From NCBI RefSeq assembly GCF_014649915.1, contig NZ_BMTY01000006.1:165621-229620 (forward strand): a stretch of DNA of 64,000 nucleotides, read 5' to 3'. A program made the translations under genes and the position numbers. Of this stretch, positions 1 to 8,942 are shown piece after piece (the stretch's first letter is position 1; each line of letters starts with the position of its first letter). Under the pieces are notes generated by a model, which saw only the letters and a list, made by a program, of their open reading frames with translations, was not told the origin of the DNA and made no database searches. Source of the DNA: Streptomyces toxytricini (GTDB lineage: Bacteria; Actinomycetota; Actinomycetes; Streptomycetales; Streptomycetaceae).

Positions 1-176
1 ACCTCGCGGCCGTCGCGGATGGCGACGACGGCGAAGCGCCGCGGCTCGTCCTCGCCCGTCTTCAGGAGCTCCCGCATCATGGCGCGATAACGCTCCTCGA
101 AGACGTTCAGCGGAAGCACCAGTCCGGGGAACAGCACCGTGTTCAGGGGGAAGAGGGGGAGGCGAACGGTGGTCAC
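1..176 (-). CDS. LON substrate-binding domain protein (partial, N-terminus only)
   Basis: The reverse strand encodes a GTG start followed by MTTVRLPLFPLNTVLFPG and then LPLNVFEERYRAMM. This is the typical opening of the LON substrate-binding (PUA-like) domain. The frame runs off the left edge, so only about 58 residues are visible. Stand-alone actinobacterial proteins of this kind are around 230-250 residues and lack the AAA+ and protease parts of Lon; that it is stand-alone here is inferred, because the C-terminus is outside the window. It lies downstream of, and on the same strand as, the membrane protein gene at 314-1915. Function is unknown; a ligand- or protein-binding role is inferred from the fold. 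Confidence 0.8.
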   Translation of the reverse strand, partial: MTTVRLPLFPLNTVLFPGLVLPLNVFEERYRAMMRELLKTGEDEPRRFAVVAIRDGRE

Positions 177-313
177 GACGGACAAGGGTAGTGGGGGAGG
201 GGCGGGCCCTGTCACCTCGGTTGTTCCGGCCCGGCCGGGCCGCCGCCGCCGAAACGGCCCGCCGCCCGCCCGGCCGTGCGCCGCCGCCCCGCCCGCAGCC
301 GCCCGCCCGGGCG

Positions 314-1915
314 TCAGCCGCGCCGCAGCAGCCGCGACGCCCCCGCCGCCACCGTCGTCGCCAGGATCCAGCCCAGCAGGACCATCGCCGCCGAGCCCCA
401 CTGCCAGGCCCCGGCCACCCTCCAGTGCCCCTCCTGGCCCAGGTCGACGACCGGCAGCAGCAGGTCCAGGGCGTACAGGGCGGGATTCCACTCCGGGTGC
501 TCGTCCGCCTTGACCGCCCGCGGGGTGTGCCCCGCGAACAGCACCGTCCCCGCCGCCCACAGCAGCGCCATCCACAGCGCCGCCCGCCCCGGCCGGTACC
601 CGTACGCCACCGTCCAGTCCTGCAGGTACCCCCACGCCTTCGCCGCGGGCGGCAGCGTCGCCCGCCGCCTGCGCTGCTTCGCCAGCAGCACCTCCCGCGC
701 GTCCGCGTCCTCGCCGCTCGCCCGCAGCACCGCCGCCAGCCGCTCGTACGGCTCCGGCGAGTACTCCGGGGTCGCCGCCGCCACCCAGTCCAGCCGGCGC
801 GCCAGCGGGAAGTGGCCGCGCGGCGCCAGCGCCTCGTACGCGAACCCCTCGATCGCCACCCCGCCCCCGCCCGGCCAGCTGGTCCAGGCGTCCACCAGCT
901 TCACCACCTTCGCCCCCGACAGCACCACCCGCCCCCGCTCCGGCCGCTCGCCCACGAACCGCAGCTCCGGCGTCTGGATCCGGCGCAGCGACACCTCCTG
1001 GCCCGCCTCCGGCGCGAACCTCGCCCCGTAGAAGTCCACGGCGTCGCCGAACCGGCCGTCGTCCAGGCGCAGCCCGCCCCGGCACTCGAAGGGCCGGGAG
1101 CGCTGCCCGCGCGCCGGCGTGTGCCCGAGGCCGTACGGGGGAGTGGAGGAGTCGGATCCGCCCGGCACCCAGCCCAGCGCGATCGAGGTCAGGTACAGGG
1201 TCCGCTCCACCGTCAGCTGCGGCGCGTTCAGCGCCCACCGCCCGTGCGGGTTGGCCAGCCGCGCCCCGCGCAGGTTCATCGACACCCCGACCTTCGCCCC
1301 GCGCAGGCTCACCTCCCCGTACGCCTCCAGCAGCTCGCCCTGGAAGTCCTGCCCGACCGACAGCCCGTCCGCCGCGAAGGCCCGCCCGCGCCCGTCGCCC
1401 TGGACGACGGCCTGGCTGACCAGCAGGTCCGTGCCGATCTGCGCGTCGGTCAGCCGGATCCCGCGCGCCACCCGGCAGCGCGGCAGGTGCAGGTCGCCCT
1501 CGGTGTGCAGGCGCGAGGCGTCCAGGCGGGGGACCGCGCAGTCCACCAGCCGCAGCGTCCCGAACCGGGTCTCCGACAGCTGCACCTCGCCGTCGAAGCG
1601 GCAGGAGCGCAGCTCCACGTACGGCTCGACCGTCCCGCCCGACAGGTCCAGGCGGCCCGTCACCCGCACCCCCCGCAGCTTGAGCGACGCCACCCGGCCC
1701 GGCTCCGGCGGCGGCCCGTGGAGCAGCAGCAGCGCCACCACGTCGGCGCGGACGCTGCGCTCGGGCCCCCACGGCCGGTCCCCGTGCGGGTCGTCCCCGA
1801 CGGCGGCGCGGGCGCTCAGGTCGCAGGTTCCGCCCGTCCGGAAGGCCCGCCACATCCGGCGCTCCGGCTCCGTGAGGTCCGCCGGCTCCCCGCCCTCGGA
1901 CTGCGCATCGGTCAT
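314..1915 (-). CDS. Membrane-anchored beta-helix/pentapeptide-like protein, function unknown
   Basis: A 533-residue protein starting ATG (MTDAQSEGGEPADLTEPERR). Residues ~70-300 are a series of short strands of the type LRGVRVTGRLDLSGG, LRSCRFDGEV and LRGAKVGVSMNLRGA, which suggests a right-handed quadrilateral beta-helix. The C-terminus has two hydrophobic helices (AALWMALLWAAGTVLFAG and AAMVLLGWILATTVAAGA), so the protein is probably held in the membrane by its tail. Related Streptomyces proteins are often labelled membrane-associated oxidoreductase, but I see no nucleotide or flavin motif that would justify that name. It is transcribed away from the his operon. Confidence 0.7.
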   Translation of the reverse strand: MTDAQSEGGEPADLTEPERRMWRAFRTGGTCDLSARAAVGDDPHGDRPWGPERSVRADVVALLLLHGPPPEPGRVASLKLRGVRVTGRLDLSGGTVEPYVELRSCRFDGEVQLSETRFGTLRLVDCAVPRLDASRLHTEGDLHLPRCRVARGIRLTDAQIGTDLLVSQAVVQGDGRGRAFAADGLSVGQDFQGELLEAYGEVSLRGAKVGVSMNLRGARLANPHGRWALNAPQLTVERTLYLTSIALGWVPGGSDSSTPPYGLGHTPARGQRSRPFECRGGLRLDDGRFGDAVDFYGARFAPEAGQEVSLRRIQTPELRFVGERPERGRVVLSGAKVVKLVDAWTSWPGGGGVAIEGFAYEALAPRGHFPLARRLDWVAAATPEYSPEPYERLAAVLRASGEDADAREVLLAKQRRRRATLPPAAKAWGYLQDWTVAYGYRPGRAALWMALLWAAGTVLFAGHTPRAVKADEHPEWNPALYALDLLLPVVDLGQEGHWRVAGAWQWGSAAMVLLGWILATTVAAGASRLLRRG

Positions 1916-1982
1916 GGCGGCCCCCTCCGCTGATCGTGCACTCTCCGCCGAACGCTAAGGGCAGCCGGTGACAGCCGGGACG

Positions 1983-2001
1983 CGTATCAGCCAGTGATAC
2001 G
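1983..2001. promoter_or_regulatory. Palindrome upstream of hisD (candidate operator)
   Basis: CGTATCA and TGATACG are perfect 7-base inverted arms separated by GCCAG, 40 bases before hisD and between two divergent genes. A -10-like GAGAAT at 2029-2034 ends seven bases before the hisD GTG, so the hisD message may be leaderless. The palindrome would then lie near -58 to -40, a place for an activator or repressor. The factor is not known to me. Confidence 0.45.
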
Positions 2002-2040
2002 GGCGAACGGCGTGGGGAAGCGGTCTGAGAGAATTGGGGG

Positions 2041-3363
2041 GTGATCTCTCGTATCGACCTGCGCGGCGACGCCCTCCCCGAGGGCGCGGCCCTGCGCGAC
2101 CTGCTGCCCCGTGCCGAGTTCGACGTGGAAGCCGCCCTGGAGAAGGTGCGGCCCATCTGCGAGGACGTCCATCATCGCGGCACGGCGGCGCTGATCGAGT
2201 ACGCGCAGAAGTTCGACGGAGTCCGGCTGGAGCAGGTCAGGGTCCCCGCCGAGGCGCTCGCCGAGGCGCTCGCGGGCCTCGACCCGAAGGTCCGCGCCGC
2301 GCTGGAGGAGTCGATCCGCCGCGCCCGGACCGTGCACCGCAGCCAGCGGCGCAGCGCGCACACCACGCAGGTCGTCCCCGGCGGCACCGTGACCGAGAAG
2401 TGGGTTCCGGTCGAGCGCGTCGGCCTGTACGCGCCGGGCGGCCGCTCGGTGTACCCGTCGTCCGTCGTGATGAACGTCGTCCCCGCGCAGGAGGCCGGCG
2501 TCGGCTCGATCGCGCTGGCCTCGCCGCCGCAGGCGGAGTTCGGCGGCCTGCCGCACCCGACCATCCTCGCCGCCTGCGCCCTGCTCGGCGTGGACGAGGT
2601 GTACGCGGCGGGCGGCGCCGTCGCCGTCGCGATGTTCGCGTACGGCACCGAGGACTGCCTGCCGGTCAACATGGTCACCGGCCCCGGCAACATCTGGGTC
2701 GCCGCCGCCAAGCGCTACTTCACCGGGAAGATCGGCATCGACACCGAGGCCGGCCCGACCGAGATCGCCGTCCTCGCCGACGGCACCGCCGACCCGGTGC
2801 ACGTCGCCGCCGACCTGATCAGCCAGGCCGAGCACGACCCGCTGGCCGCCGCCGTCCTCGTCACCGACTCCGAGGACCTCGCGGCCGCCGTCGAGAAGGA
2901 GCTCGCACCGCAGGTCGCCGCCACCAAGCACGTCGAGGACCGGATCCGCCCGGCCCTCGCCGGCAAGCAGTCCGCGATCGTCCTCGTCGACAGCCTGGAG
3001 GACGGCCTGAAGGTCGTCGACGCGTACGGCGCCGAGCACCTGGAGATCCAGACCGCCGACGCCGCCGCCTGGGCGGCCCGCGTCCGCAACGCCGGCGCGA
3101 TCTTCGTCGGCCCCTGGGCGCCGGTCTCCCTCGGCGACTACTGCGCCGGCTCCAACCACGTCCTGCCCACCGGCGGCTGCGCCTGCCACTCCTCGGGCCT
3201 GTCCGTGCAGTCCTTCCTGCGCGGCATCCACATCGTCGACTACACGCGCGACGCCCTCGCCGAGGTCGCCCACCACGTGGTCACCCTCGCCGAGGCCGAG
3301 GACCTGCCCGCGCACGGCGCCGCCCTCAAGGCCCGCTTCGGATGGAAGGTGCCCGGCCAGTGA
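2041..3363 (+). CDS. hisD: Histidinol dehydrogenase
   Basis: HisD oxidises L-histidinol in two NAD+-dependent steps to histidine, the last reactions of the pathway. The 440-residue product has the expected length. It carries [14 protein letters not shown] and [15 protein letters not shown] in the cofactor region, the EHLEIQTAD segment holding the catalytic Glu-His pair, and [17 protein letters not shown] with metal and substrate ligands. The GTG start at 2041 fits family length; the bases just before it are G-rich but too close for a normal ribosome site, and a -10-like element at 2029-2034 suggests a leaderless start. It heads the his operon and its stop overlaps the hisC start (GTGA). Confidence 0.97.
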   Translation: MISRIDLRGDALPEGAALRDLLPRAEFDVEAALEKVRPICEDVHHRGTAALIEYAQKFDGVRLEQVRVPAEALAEALAGLDPKVRAALEESIRRARTVHRSQRRSAHTTQVVPGGTVTEKWVPVERVGLYAPGGRSVYPSSVVMNVVPAQEAGVGSIALASPPQAEFGGLPHPTILAACALLGVDEVYAAGGAVAVAMFAYGTEDCLPVNMVTGPGNIWVAAAKRYFTGKIGIDTEAGPTEIAVLADGTADPVHVAADLISQAEHDPLAAAVLVTDSEDLAAAVEKELAPQVAATKHVEDRIRPALAGKQSAIVLVDSLEDGLKVVDAYGAEHLEIQTADAAAWAARVRNAGAIFVGPWAPVSLGDYCAGSNHVLPTGGCACHSSGLSVQSFLRGIHIVDYTRDALAEVAHHVVTLAEAEDLPAHGAALKARFGWKVPGQ

Positions 3364-4478
3364 CCGACAGAGCCATCGGCATCGACGACCTGCCCATCCG
3401 GGACGAGCTGCGCGGCAAGAGCCCCTACGGCGCGCCGCAGCTGGACGTCCCCGTGCAGCTCAACACCAACGAGAACCCGTACGAGCTCCCCGAGGAGCTG
3501 GTGCGGCGCATCGCCGAGCGCGTCGCCGACGCGGCCCGCACCCTCAACCGCTACCCCGACCGGGACGCCGTCGAGCTGCGGACCGCCCTGGCCGCCTACC
3601 TCACCCGCACGGCCGGCCACCCGGTCGGCCGCGGGAACGTGTGGGCCGCCAACGGCTCCAACGAGGTCATCCAGCAGCTCCTGCAGACCTTCGGCGGGCC
3701 CGGCCGCACCGCGATCGGCTTCGAGCCCTCGTACTCCATGCACGGCCTGATCGCCCGCGGCACCGGCACCGGCTGGATCTCCGGGCCGCGCCGGGACGAC
3801 TTCACCATCGACCCGGCCGCCGCCGCCCGGGCCATCGCGGAGAACGCGCCCGACGTCGTCTTCATCACCTCGCCCAACAACCCGACGGGCACCGCGGTCG
3901 AGGCGGAGACCGTCCTCGCCCTGCACGACGCCGCCCAGGCGGCCAAGCCGTCGCTCGTCGTCGTCGACGAGGCGTACGTCGAGTTCAGCCACCGGCCCTC
4001 CCTCCTGCCGCTGATCGAAGGCCGCCCGAACCTGGTGGTCTCCCGGACCATGTCCAAGGCCTTCGGCGCCGCGGGACTGCGCCTGGGCTACCTCGCCGCG
4101 CACCCCGCCGTGGTCGACGCCGTCCAGCTGGTGCGCCTGCCGTACCACCTGTCGGCCGTCACCCAGGCCACCGCGCTGGCGGCCCTGGAGCACACCGACA
4201 CCCTGCTCGGCTACGTCGAGCAGCTCAAGGCCGAGCGGGACCGGCTGGTCGCCGAACTGCGGGCGATCGGCTACGAGGTCACCGAGTCCGACGCGAACTT
4301 CGTCCAGTTCGGCAGGTTCGAGGACTCCCACACCGCCTGGCAGCAGATCCTCGACCGGGGCGTCCTGGTCCGGGACAACGGCGTGCCGGGATGGCTGCGG
4401 GTCACCGCGGGCACCCCGGCCGAGAACGACGCGTTCCTGGAAGCGGTTCGCGCACTGAAGAAGGAGCAGCACGCATGA
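3360..4478 (+). CDS. hisC: Histidinol-phosphate aminotransferase
   Basis: A 372-residue PLP-dependent class II aminotransferase that converts imidazole acetol phosphate and glutamate to histidinol phosphate. Visible signatures are [10 protein letters not shown] near the N-terminus, [23 protein letters not shown] (PLP-binding Asp) and [16 protein letters not shown] with the Schiff-base lysine. The GTG start at 3360 overlaps the hisD stop by four bases, and its own stop overlaps the hisB start (ATGA). Translational coupling along the operon is therefore likely. Some relatives also transaminate aromatic 2-oxo acids, but the position settles the main role. Confidence 0.97.
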   Translation: MTDRAIGIDDLPIRDELRGKSPYGAPQLDVPVQLNTNENPYELPEELVRRIAERVADAARTLNRYPDRDAVELRTALAAYLTRTAGHPVGRGNVWAANGSNEVIQQLLQTFGGPGRTAIGFEPSYSMHGLIARGTGTGWISGPRRDDFTIDPAAAARAIAENAPDVVFITSPNNPTGTAVEAETVLALHDAAQAAKPSLVVVDEAYVEFSHRPSLLPLIEGRPNLVVSRTMSKAFGAAGLRLGYLAAHPAVVDAVQLVRLPYHLSAVTQATALAALEHTDTLLGYVEQLKAERDRLVAELRAIGYEVTESDANFVQFGRFEDSHTAWQQILDRGVLVRDNGVPGWLRVTAGTPAENDAFLEAVRALKKEQHA

Positions 4479-5074
4479 GCCGCATCGGACGGGTCGAGCG
4501 CACCACGAAGGAGACCTCCGTCGTCGTCGAGATAAACCTCGACGGAACGGGCCGGGTCGACGTGTCCACCGGCGTCGGCTTCTACGACCACATGCTCGAC
4601 CAGCTCGGCCGCCACGGCATGTTCGACCTCACGGTCAAGACCGACGGCGACCTCCACATCGACAGCCACCACACCATCGAGGACACCGCCCTCGCCCTCG
4701 GCGCCGCCTTCAAGCAGGCCCTCGGCGACAAGGTCGGCATCTACCGCTTCGGCAACTGCACCGTCCCCCTGGACGAGTCCCTCGCCCAGGTGACCGTGGA
4801 CCTGTCGGGCCGCCCCTACCTCGTGCACACCGAGCCCGAGAACATGGCCCCCATGATCGGCGCGTACGACACGACGATGACCCGGCACATCCTGGAGTCC
4901 TTCGTCGCGCAGGCCCAGATCGCCCTGCACGTCCACGTCCCGTACGGCCGCAACGCCCACCACATCGTCGAGTGCCAGTTCAAGGCGCTCGCCCGGGCCC
5001 TGCGGTACGCCTCCGAGCTCGACCCGCGCGCGGCCGCCGCCGGCATCCTGCCCTCGACGAAGGGCGCCCTCTAG
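4475..5074 (+). CDS. hisB: Imidazoleglycerol-phosphate dehydratase
   Basis: A 199-residue monofunctional IGPD that dehydrates imidazoleglycerol phosphate to imidazole acetol phosphate. It shows the two metal-binding signatures of the family, [15 protein letters not shown] and [17 protein letters not shown], and begins with the usual [22 protein letters not shown] strand. No histidinol-phosphatase domain is fused, unlike the enterobacterial HisB. The ATG overlaps the hisC stop. The gene after it starts only two bases beyond the stop. Confidence 0.97.
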   Translation: MSRIGRVERTTKETSVVVEINLDGTGRVDVSTGVGFYDHMLDQLGRHGMFDLTVKTDGDLHIDSHHTIEDTALALGAAFKQALGDKVGIYRFGNCTVPLDESLAQVTVDLSGRPYLVHTEPENMAPMIGAYDTTMTRHILESFVAQAQIALHVHVPYGRNAHHIVECQFKALARALRYASELDPRAAAAGILPSTKGAL

Positions 5075-5076
5075 CC

Positions 5077-5244
5077 GTGACCGGCCTCAGCACCGTACTG
5101 ATCGTCGTCGGCCTGTTCCTGGCCGGCGGCGTGTACTCCTTCCAGAAGCAGCAGATGCCCAAGTCGGTCGTCCTGCTGCTCGCCATCGGCTCCGCGATGT
5201 GCCTCGCCGCCGGAGTCCTGCGGATCCAAGGAATCTGGGAATGA
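5077..5244 (+). CDS. Small two-helix membrane protein of the his operon
   Basis: A 55-residue protein beginning with GTG ([18 protein letters not shown]). It has two hydrophobic segments, residues ~4-20 and ~31-48, joined by a basic turn ([10 protein letters not shown]). The start is two bases after hisB and the stop overlaps the hisH ATG, so it is co-translated with histidine enzymes. I recall small hypothetical genes at this position in other Streptomyces, which argues it is real. No function is known; a role in membrane tethering or regulation would be a guess. Confidence 0.75.
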   Translation: MTGLSTVLIVVGLFLAGGVYSFQKQQMPKSVVLLLAIGSAMCLAAGVLRIQGIWE

Positions 5245-5891
5245 GCGCTGCCCGACCCACCAAGACCGTCGCCGTCCTCGACTACGGGTTCGGCAACGTC
5301 CGCTCCGCCGAGCGCGCCCTCGCGCGCGTCGGCGCGGACGTCGAGATCACCCGCGACTACGACAAGGCCATGGACGCCGACGGCCTGCTCGTCCCCGGCG
5401 TCGGCGCCTTCTCCGCCTGCATGGAGGGGCTGAAGTCCGTCCGCGGCGACTGGATCATCGGCCGCCGCCTCTCCGGCGGGCGCCCCGTCATGGGCATCTG
5501 CGTCGGCATGCAGATCCTCTTCGAGCGCGGCATCGAGCACGGCGTGGAGACTTCAGGCCTCGACGAGTGGCCCGGCACCGTCGGCCCGCTCCGCGCCCCG
5601 GTCGTCCCCCACATGGGCTGGAACACCGTCGAGGCCCCCGCCGACAGCCGGGCCTTCGCCGGGCTCGACGCTGACGCCCGCTTCTACTTCGTCCACTCCT
5701 ACGCGGCCCACGACTGGAGCCTGGAGGTCACCAACCCGGCGATCCCGGCCCCCAAGGTCACCTGGGCCACCCACGGCGAGCGCTTCGTCGCGGCGGTCGA
5801 GAACGGCGCCCTGTGGGCCACCCAGTTCCACCCCGAGAAGTCCGGCGACGCCGGAGCCCAGCTCCTCACCAACTGGATCGAGACCCTGTGA
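5241..5891 (+). CDS. hisH: Imidazole glycerol phosphate synthase, glutaminase subunit
   Basis: A 216-residue class I glutamine amidotransferase. It releases ammonia from glutamine and channels it to HisF, giving IGP and AICAR. The oxyanion and nucleophile region is [15 protein letters not shown] (catalytic Cys), and the His-Glu pair lies in TQFHPEKSG near the C-terminus. The N-terminal [18 protein letters not shown] is typical. ATG at 5241 overlaps the preceding stop, and the stop shares its last base with the priA ATG (TGATG). The partner HisF is encoded two genes downstream. Confidence 0.97.
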   Translation: MSAARPTKTVAVLDYGFGNVRSAERALARVGADVEITRDYDKAMDADGLLVPGVGAFSACMEGLKSVRGDWIIGRRLSGGRPVMGICVGMQILFERGIEHGVETSGLDEWPGTVGPLRAPVVPHMGWNTVEAPADSRAFAGLDADARFYFVHSYAAHDWSLEVTNPAIPAPKVTWATHGERFVAAVENGALWATQFHPEKSGDAGAQLLTNWIETL

Positions 5892-6631
5892 TGACCGAGC
5901 CCCGCGCGACGCTGGAACTCCTCCCGGCGGTCGACGTCCGCGACGGCCAGGCCGTACGCCTGGTGCACGGCGTGTCCGGCACCGAGACCTCCTACGGCTC
6001 CCCGCTGGAGGCGGCCCTCGCCTGGCAGGGCGCCGGCGCCGAATGGCTCCACCTCGTCGACCTGGACGCCGCCTTCGGCACCGGCGACAACCGCGCCCTC
6101 GTCGCCGAGATCACCGGCGCCCTCGACATCAAGGTCGAACTGTCCGGCGGCATCCGCGACGACGCCACCCTCGCCGCCGCGCTCGCCACCGGCTGCACCC
6201 GCGTCAACCTCGGCACGGCAGCCCTCGAAGCCCCCGAGTGGACCGCGAAGGCCATCGCCGAGCACGGCGACCGCATCGCGGTCGGCCTCGACGTCCGCGG
6301 CACCACCCTCAAGGGCCGCGGCTGGACCAGCGAGGGCGGCGACCTGTACGAGACCCTGGCCCGCCTGGACTCCGAGGGCTGCGCCCGCTACGTCGTCACC
6401 GACATCGGCAAGGACGGCACCCTGACCGGCCCCAACCTGGAGCTGCTGCGGAACGTGTGCGCCGCCACCGACCGGCCGGTCGTCGCCTCGGGCGGCATCG
6501 CCGGCCTGGACGACCTGCGGGCGCTCGCCGAGCTGGTGCCGCTGGGCGTCGAGGGCGCGATCGTCGGCAAGGCCCTCTACACCAAGGCCTTCACCCTCCA
6601 GGAGGCGCTGCGGGTGGTGGCCGGCGCATGA
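5891..6631 (+). CDS. priA: Bifunctional HisA/TrpF isomerase (PriA)
   Basis: A 246-residue (beta/alpha)8 barrel that performs two Amadori rearrangements: ProFAR to PRFAR for histidine, and phosphoribosylanthranilate to CdRP for tryptophan. The catalytic acid/base residues lie in [18 protein letters not shown] and [15 protein letters not shown], with phosphate-binding ELSGGI and VASGGI loops. In actinomycetes this protein replaces a separate TrpF, and no trpF occurs among the trp genes of this window, which supports the dual role. It overlaps hisH upstream and the ridA-like gene downstream. Confidence 0.95.
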   Translation: MTEPRATLELLPAVDVRDGQAVRLVHGVSGTETSYGSPLEAALAWQGAGAEWLHLVDLDAAFGTGDNRALVAEITGALDIKVELSGGIRDDATLAAALATGCTRVNLGTAALEAPEWTAKAIAEHGDRIAVGLDVRGTTLKGRGWTSEGGDLYETLARLDSEGCARYVVTDIGKDGTLTGPNLELLRNVCAATDRPVVASGGIAGLDDLRALAELVPLGVEGAIVGKALYTKAFTLQEALRVVAGA

Positions 6632-7029
6632 CCGCCACCGGCGGCGTCCGCCGCATCTCCTCGGGCGGCCCCTGGGAGGAGGCCGTGGGCTACTCCCGGG
6701 CCGTCGAGCTGCCCAACGGGCTGGTGCTCGTCTCCGGCTGCACGTCCGTCGTCGACGGCAAGGTCGTCGCCGGCGGGCCGTACGAGCAGACGGTCAACGC
6801 CTTCCGCGTCGCCTTCGACGCGCTCGCCCAGGCCGGCCTGGGCGCCGAGCACGTCGTCCGCACCCGCATGTACCTCACCCACGCGCGGGACGTCGACGAG
6901 GTGGGCCGGGCCCACAAGGAGCTCTTCGCCTCCGTCCGCCCCGCCGCCTCCATGCTCATCGTTTCCGGCTTCGTCGACCCGAGCCTGGTCGTCGAGGTCG
7001 AGGTCGAAGCCTACCGAGGGGAGTCCTGA
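6628..7029 (+). CDS. RidA-family (YjgF) imine/enamine deaminase-like protein
   Basis: A 133-residue protein of the YjgF/YER057c/UK114 fold. It shows [45 protein letters not shown] and the C-terminal [14 protein letters not shown] strand that carries subunit contacts in this family. RidA proteins hydrolyse reactive 2-aminoacrylate and related imines. The usual C-terminal Arg-Cys/Glu active-site pattern is only partly present, so activity is not certain. It overlaps both priA and hisF, so it is made with the histidine enzymes and may protect PLP enzymes such as HisC. Confidence 0.88.
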   Translation: MTATGGVRRISSGGPWEEAVGYSRAVELPNGLVLVSGCTSVVDGKVVAGGPYEQTVNAFRVAFDALAQAGLGAEHVVRTRMYLTHARDVDEVGRAHKELFASVRPAASMLIVSGFVDPSLVVEVEVEAYRGES

Positions 7030-7784
7030 TGTCACTCGCCGTACGGGTGATCCCCTGCCTGGACGTGGACAGCGGCCGCGTCGTCAAGGGCGTCAACTTC
7101 CAGAACCTGCGCGACGCCGGCGACCCGGTCGAGATGGCCAGGCTGTACGACGCCGAAGGCGCCGACGAGCTGACCTTCCTCGACATCACCGCCTCGTCCG
7201 GGAACCGCGAGACCACCTACGACGTGGTGCGCCGCACCGCCGAGCAGGTCTTCATCCCGCTCACCGTCGGCGGCGGCGTCCGCACCGCCGACGACGTCGA
7301 CAGGCTGCTGCGGGCCGGCGCCGACAAGGTCGGCGTCAACACCGCCGCCATCGAGCGGCCCGACCTGATCCGGGAGATCGCCGAGCGGTTCGGCCGGCAG
7401 GTGCTCGTCCTGTCCGTCGACGCCCGCCGCACGGACACCGGCTCCTTCGAGGTCACCACCCACGGCGGCCGCCGCGGCACCGGCATCGACGCCGTCGAGT
7501 GGGCCCACCGGGCGGCCGAGCTGGGCGCCGGCGAGATCCTGCTGAACTCGATGGACGCCGACGGCACCAAGGACGGCTACGACACCGAGATGATCGCCGC
7601 CGTCCGCAAGCACGTCACCGTCCCGGTGATCGCCTCCGGCGGCGCCGGCCGCCTGGAGCACTTCCCGCCGGCCATCGAGGCCGGCGCCGACGCGGTCCTC
7701 GCCGCCTCGGTGTTCCACTTCGGCGACCTGCGGATCTCCCAGGTCAAGGACACCCTCCGCGAGGCGGGCCACCCGGTCCGCTGA
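7029..7784 (+). CDS. hisF: Imidazole glycerol phosphate synthase, cyclase subunit
   Basis: A 251-residue barrel that combines PRFAR with ammonia from HisH. The two catalytic aspartates are in [15 protein letters not shown] and [25 protein letters not shown] and [11 protein letters not shown] bind the phosphates. ATG shares a base with the preceding TGA. It is the last gene of the his operon here and faces a convergent gene across a hairpin terminator. hisG and hisE are not in the window. Confidence 0.97.
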   Translation: MSLAVRVIPCLDVDSGRVVKGVNFQNLRDAGDPVEMARLYDAEGADELTFLDITASSGNRETTYDVVRRTAEQVFIPLTVGGGVRTADDVDRLLRAGADKVGVNTAAIERPDLIREIAERFGRQVLVLSVDARRTDTGSFEVTTHGGRRGTGIDAVEWAHRAAELGAGEILLNSMDADGTKDGYDTEMIAAVRKHVTVPVIASGGAGRLEHFPPAIEAGADAVLAASVFHFGDLRISQVKDTLREAGHPVR

Positions 7785-7801
7785 CCCGCGGCGACGCCCG
7801 G

Positions 7802-7833
7802 CCCCCTGCTCCCGCTCCGGCGGGGGCAGGGGG
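7802..7833. terminator. Hairpin between convergent hisF and metal-binding protein gene
   Basis: CCCCCTGCTCCCGC (7802-7815) pairs with GCGGGGGCAGGGGG (7820-7833) around TCCG, with a single U.G wobble. It sits between two genes that converge, so it can serve both. There is no T-run. Confidence 0.7.
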
Positions 7834-7839
7834 ATGCGC

Positions 7840-8472
7840 TCAGATGCCCAGGCGGGCCGTCGTCAGGCGGCCGACCGCCTCCTTGTCGCCGTCCAGCTCC
7901 ACGGACGCCGAAGCCTGCCGGCCGAAGCAGAACAGCACCAGCTCGCCCGGCTCCCCCGTCACCGTCACCACCGGCGTCCCCTTGTGCGCCACCACCGTGC
8001 GCCCGTCCGGCCGCCGCAGCACCAGCCCCACCGGCGAGCGGCGCCCCGTCAGCCGGGCCAGCTTCTCCAGCCGGAGCCACAGCGCGTCCGAGAACACCGG
8101 GTCCAGCTGCCGCGGCGTCCAGTCGGGCTGCGCCCGCCGCACGTCCTCCGCGTGCACGTAGAACTCCACCGCGTTCGCCGCCTCGTCGACCTGCTTCAGC
8201 GAGTACACCGACAGCTTCGGCGGGCCCGTCCGGATCAGCTGGAGCAGCTCCTCGTACGGCTTCGCCGCGTACTCGGCCATCGCCTTGTCCAGCCGGTCCT
8301 TCAGCACGTTCAGCAGCAGGCCGCCCGCCGCGTCCGGGCGGCGCTCCCGCACGACCACGTGGGCCGCGAGGTCCCGGGTCAGCCAGCCCTCGCACAGGGT
8401 GGGCGCGTGCGGGCCCGCCGACTCCAACAGGTCCGCCAGCAGCAGGCGTTCGCGCTTCGCATGGGTAGACAT
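7840..8472 (-). CDS. TIGR03085-type DinB-like/mycothiol-dependent metal-binding protein
   Basis: A 210-residue protein from the ATG at 8472 ([20 protein letters not shown]). It has the helical DinB-like N-terminus with [19 protein letters not shown], the usual metal-ligand area, then [17 protein letters not shown] and [19 protein letters not shown]. This matches the actinobacterial TIGR03085 family related to mycothiol-dependent maleylpyruvate isomerase. Substrate is unknown. It converges on hisF and is divergent from hisI. An upstream in-frame start at 8514 would add 14 arginine-rich residues and is less likely. Confidence 0.8.
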   Translation of the reverse strand: MSTHAKRERLLLADLLESAGPHAPTLCEGWLTRDLAAHVVVRERRPDAAGGLLLNVLKDRLDKAMAEYAAKPYEELLQLIRTGPPKLSVYSLKQVDEAANAVEFYVHAEDVRRAQPDWTPRQLDPVFSDALWLRLEKLARLTGRRSPVGLVLRRPDGRTVVAHKGTPVVTVTGEPGELVLFCFGRQASASVELDGDKEAVGRLTTARLGI

Positions 8473-8565
8473 GCGGGCAAGCCTACGGCGGCCGCGCGCC
8501 GCGTGCCCGCCCATCAGGCGGACAGTGATCCATCACCGCCCGCCCCGCGCGGCACAATGGCCCGC

Positions 8566-8931
8566 ATGACCAGCTCCTCCCTCGACCCCGCCATCGCGGC
8601 CCGGCTCAAGCGCTCCGCGGACGGCCTCGTCCCGGCCATCGCCCAGCAGTACGACACCGGCGAGGTGCTCATGCTCGGCTGGATGGACGACGAGGCGCTC
8701 CACCGCACCCTGACCACCGGCCGCTGCACCTACTGGTCCCGCAGCCGCCGGGAGTACTGGGTCAAGGGGGACACCTCCGGGCACGTCCAGCACGTGAAGT
8801 CCGTCGCCCTCGACTGCGACGCCGACACCCTCCTCGTCAAGGTCGACCAGGTCGGCGCCGCCTGCCACACCGGCGCCCGCACGTGCTTCGACGCCGACGT
8901 CCTCCCGCTCGCCGCCGACCAGGCAGGTTAG
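8566..8931 (+). CDS. hisI: Phosphoribosyl-AMP cyclohydrolase
   Basis: A 121-residue enzyme that opens the adenine ring of PR-AMP. It shows [38 protein letters not shown] and the metal site [20 protein letters not shown], with Mg-binding aspartates and Zn-binding cysteines. No HisE domain is fused. An alternative ATG lies nine bases upstream (8557). It is separated from the main his operon by an opposing gene, and trpE starts 11 bases after its stop, so hisI and trpE probably share a transcript. Confidence 0.96.
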   Translation: MTSSSLDPAIAARLKRSADGLVPAIAQQYDTGEVLMLGWMDDEALHRTLTTGRCTYWSRSRREYWVKGDTSGHVQHVKSVALDCDADTLLVKVDQVGAACHTGARTCFDADVLPLAADQAG

Positions 8932-8942
8932 GTATCCCACGC

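Noticed and set aside
8932..8942. Trp attenuator in front of trpE
   Set aside because: Only 11 bases separate hisI and trpE; there is no space for a leader peptide and hairpins.
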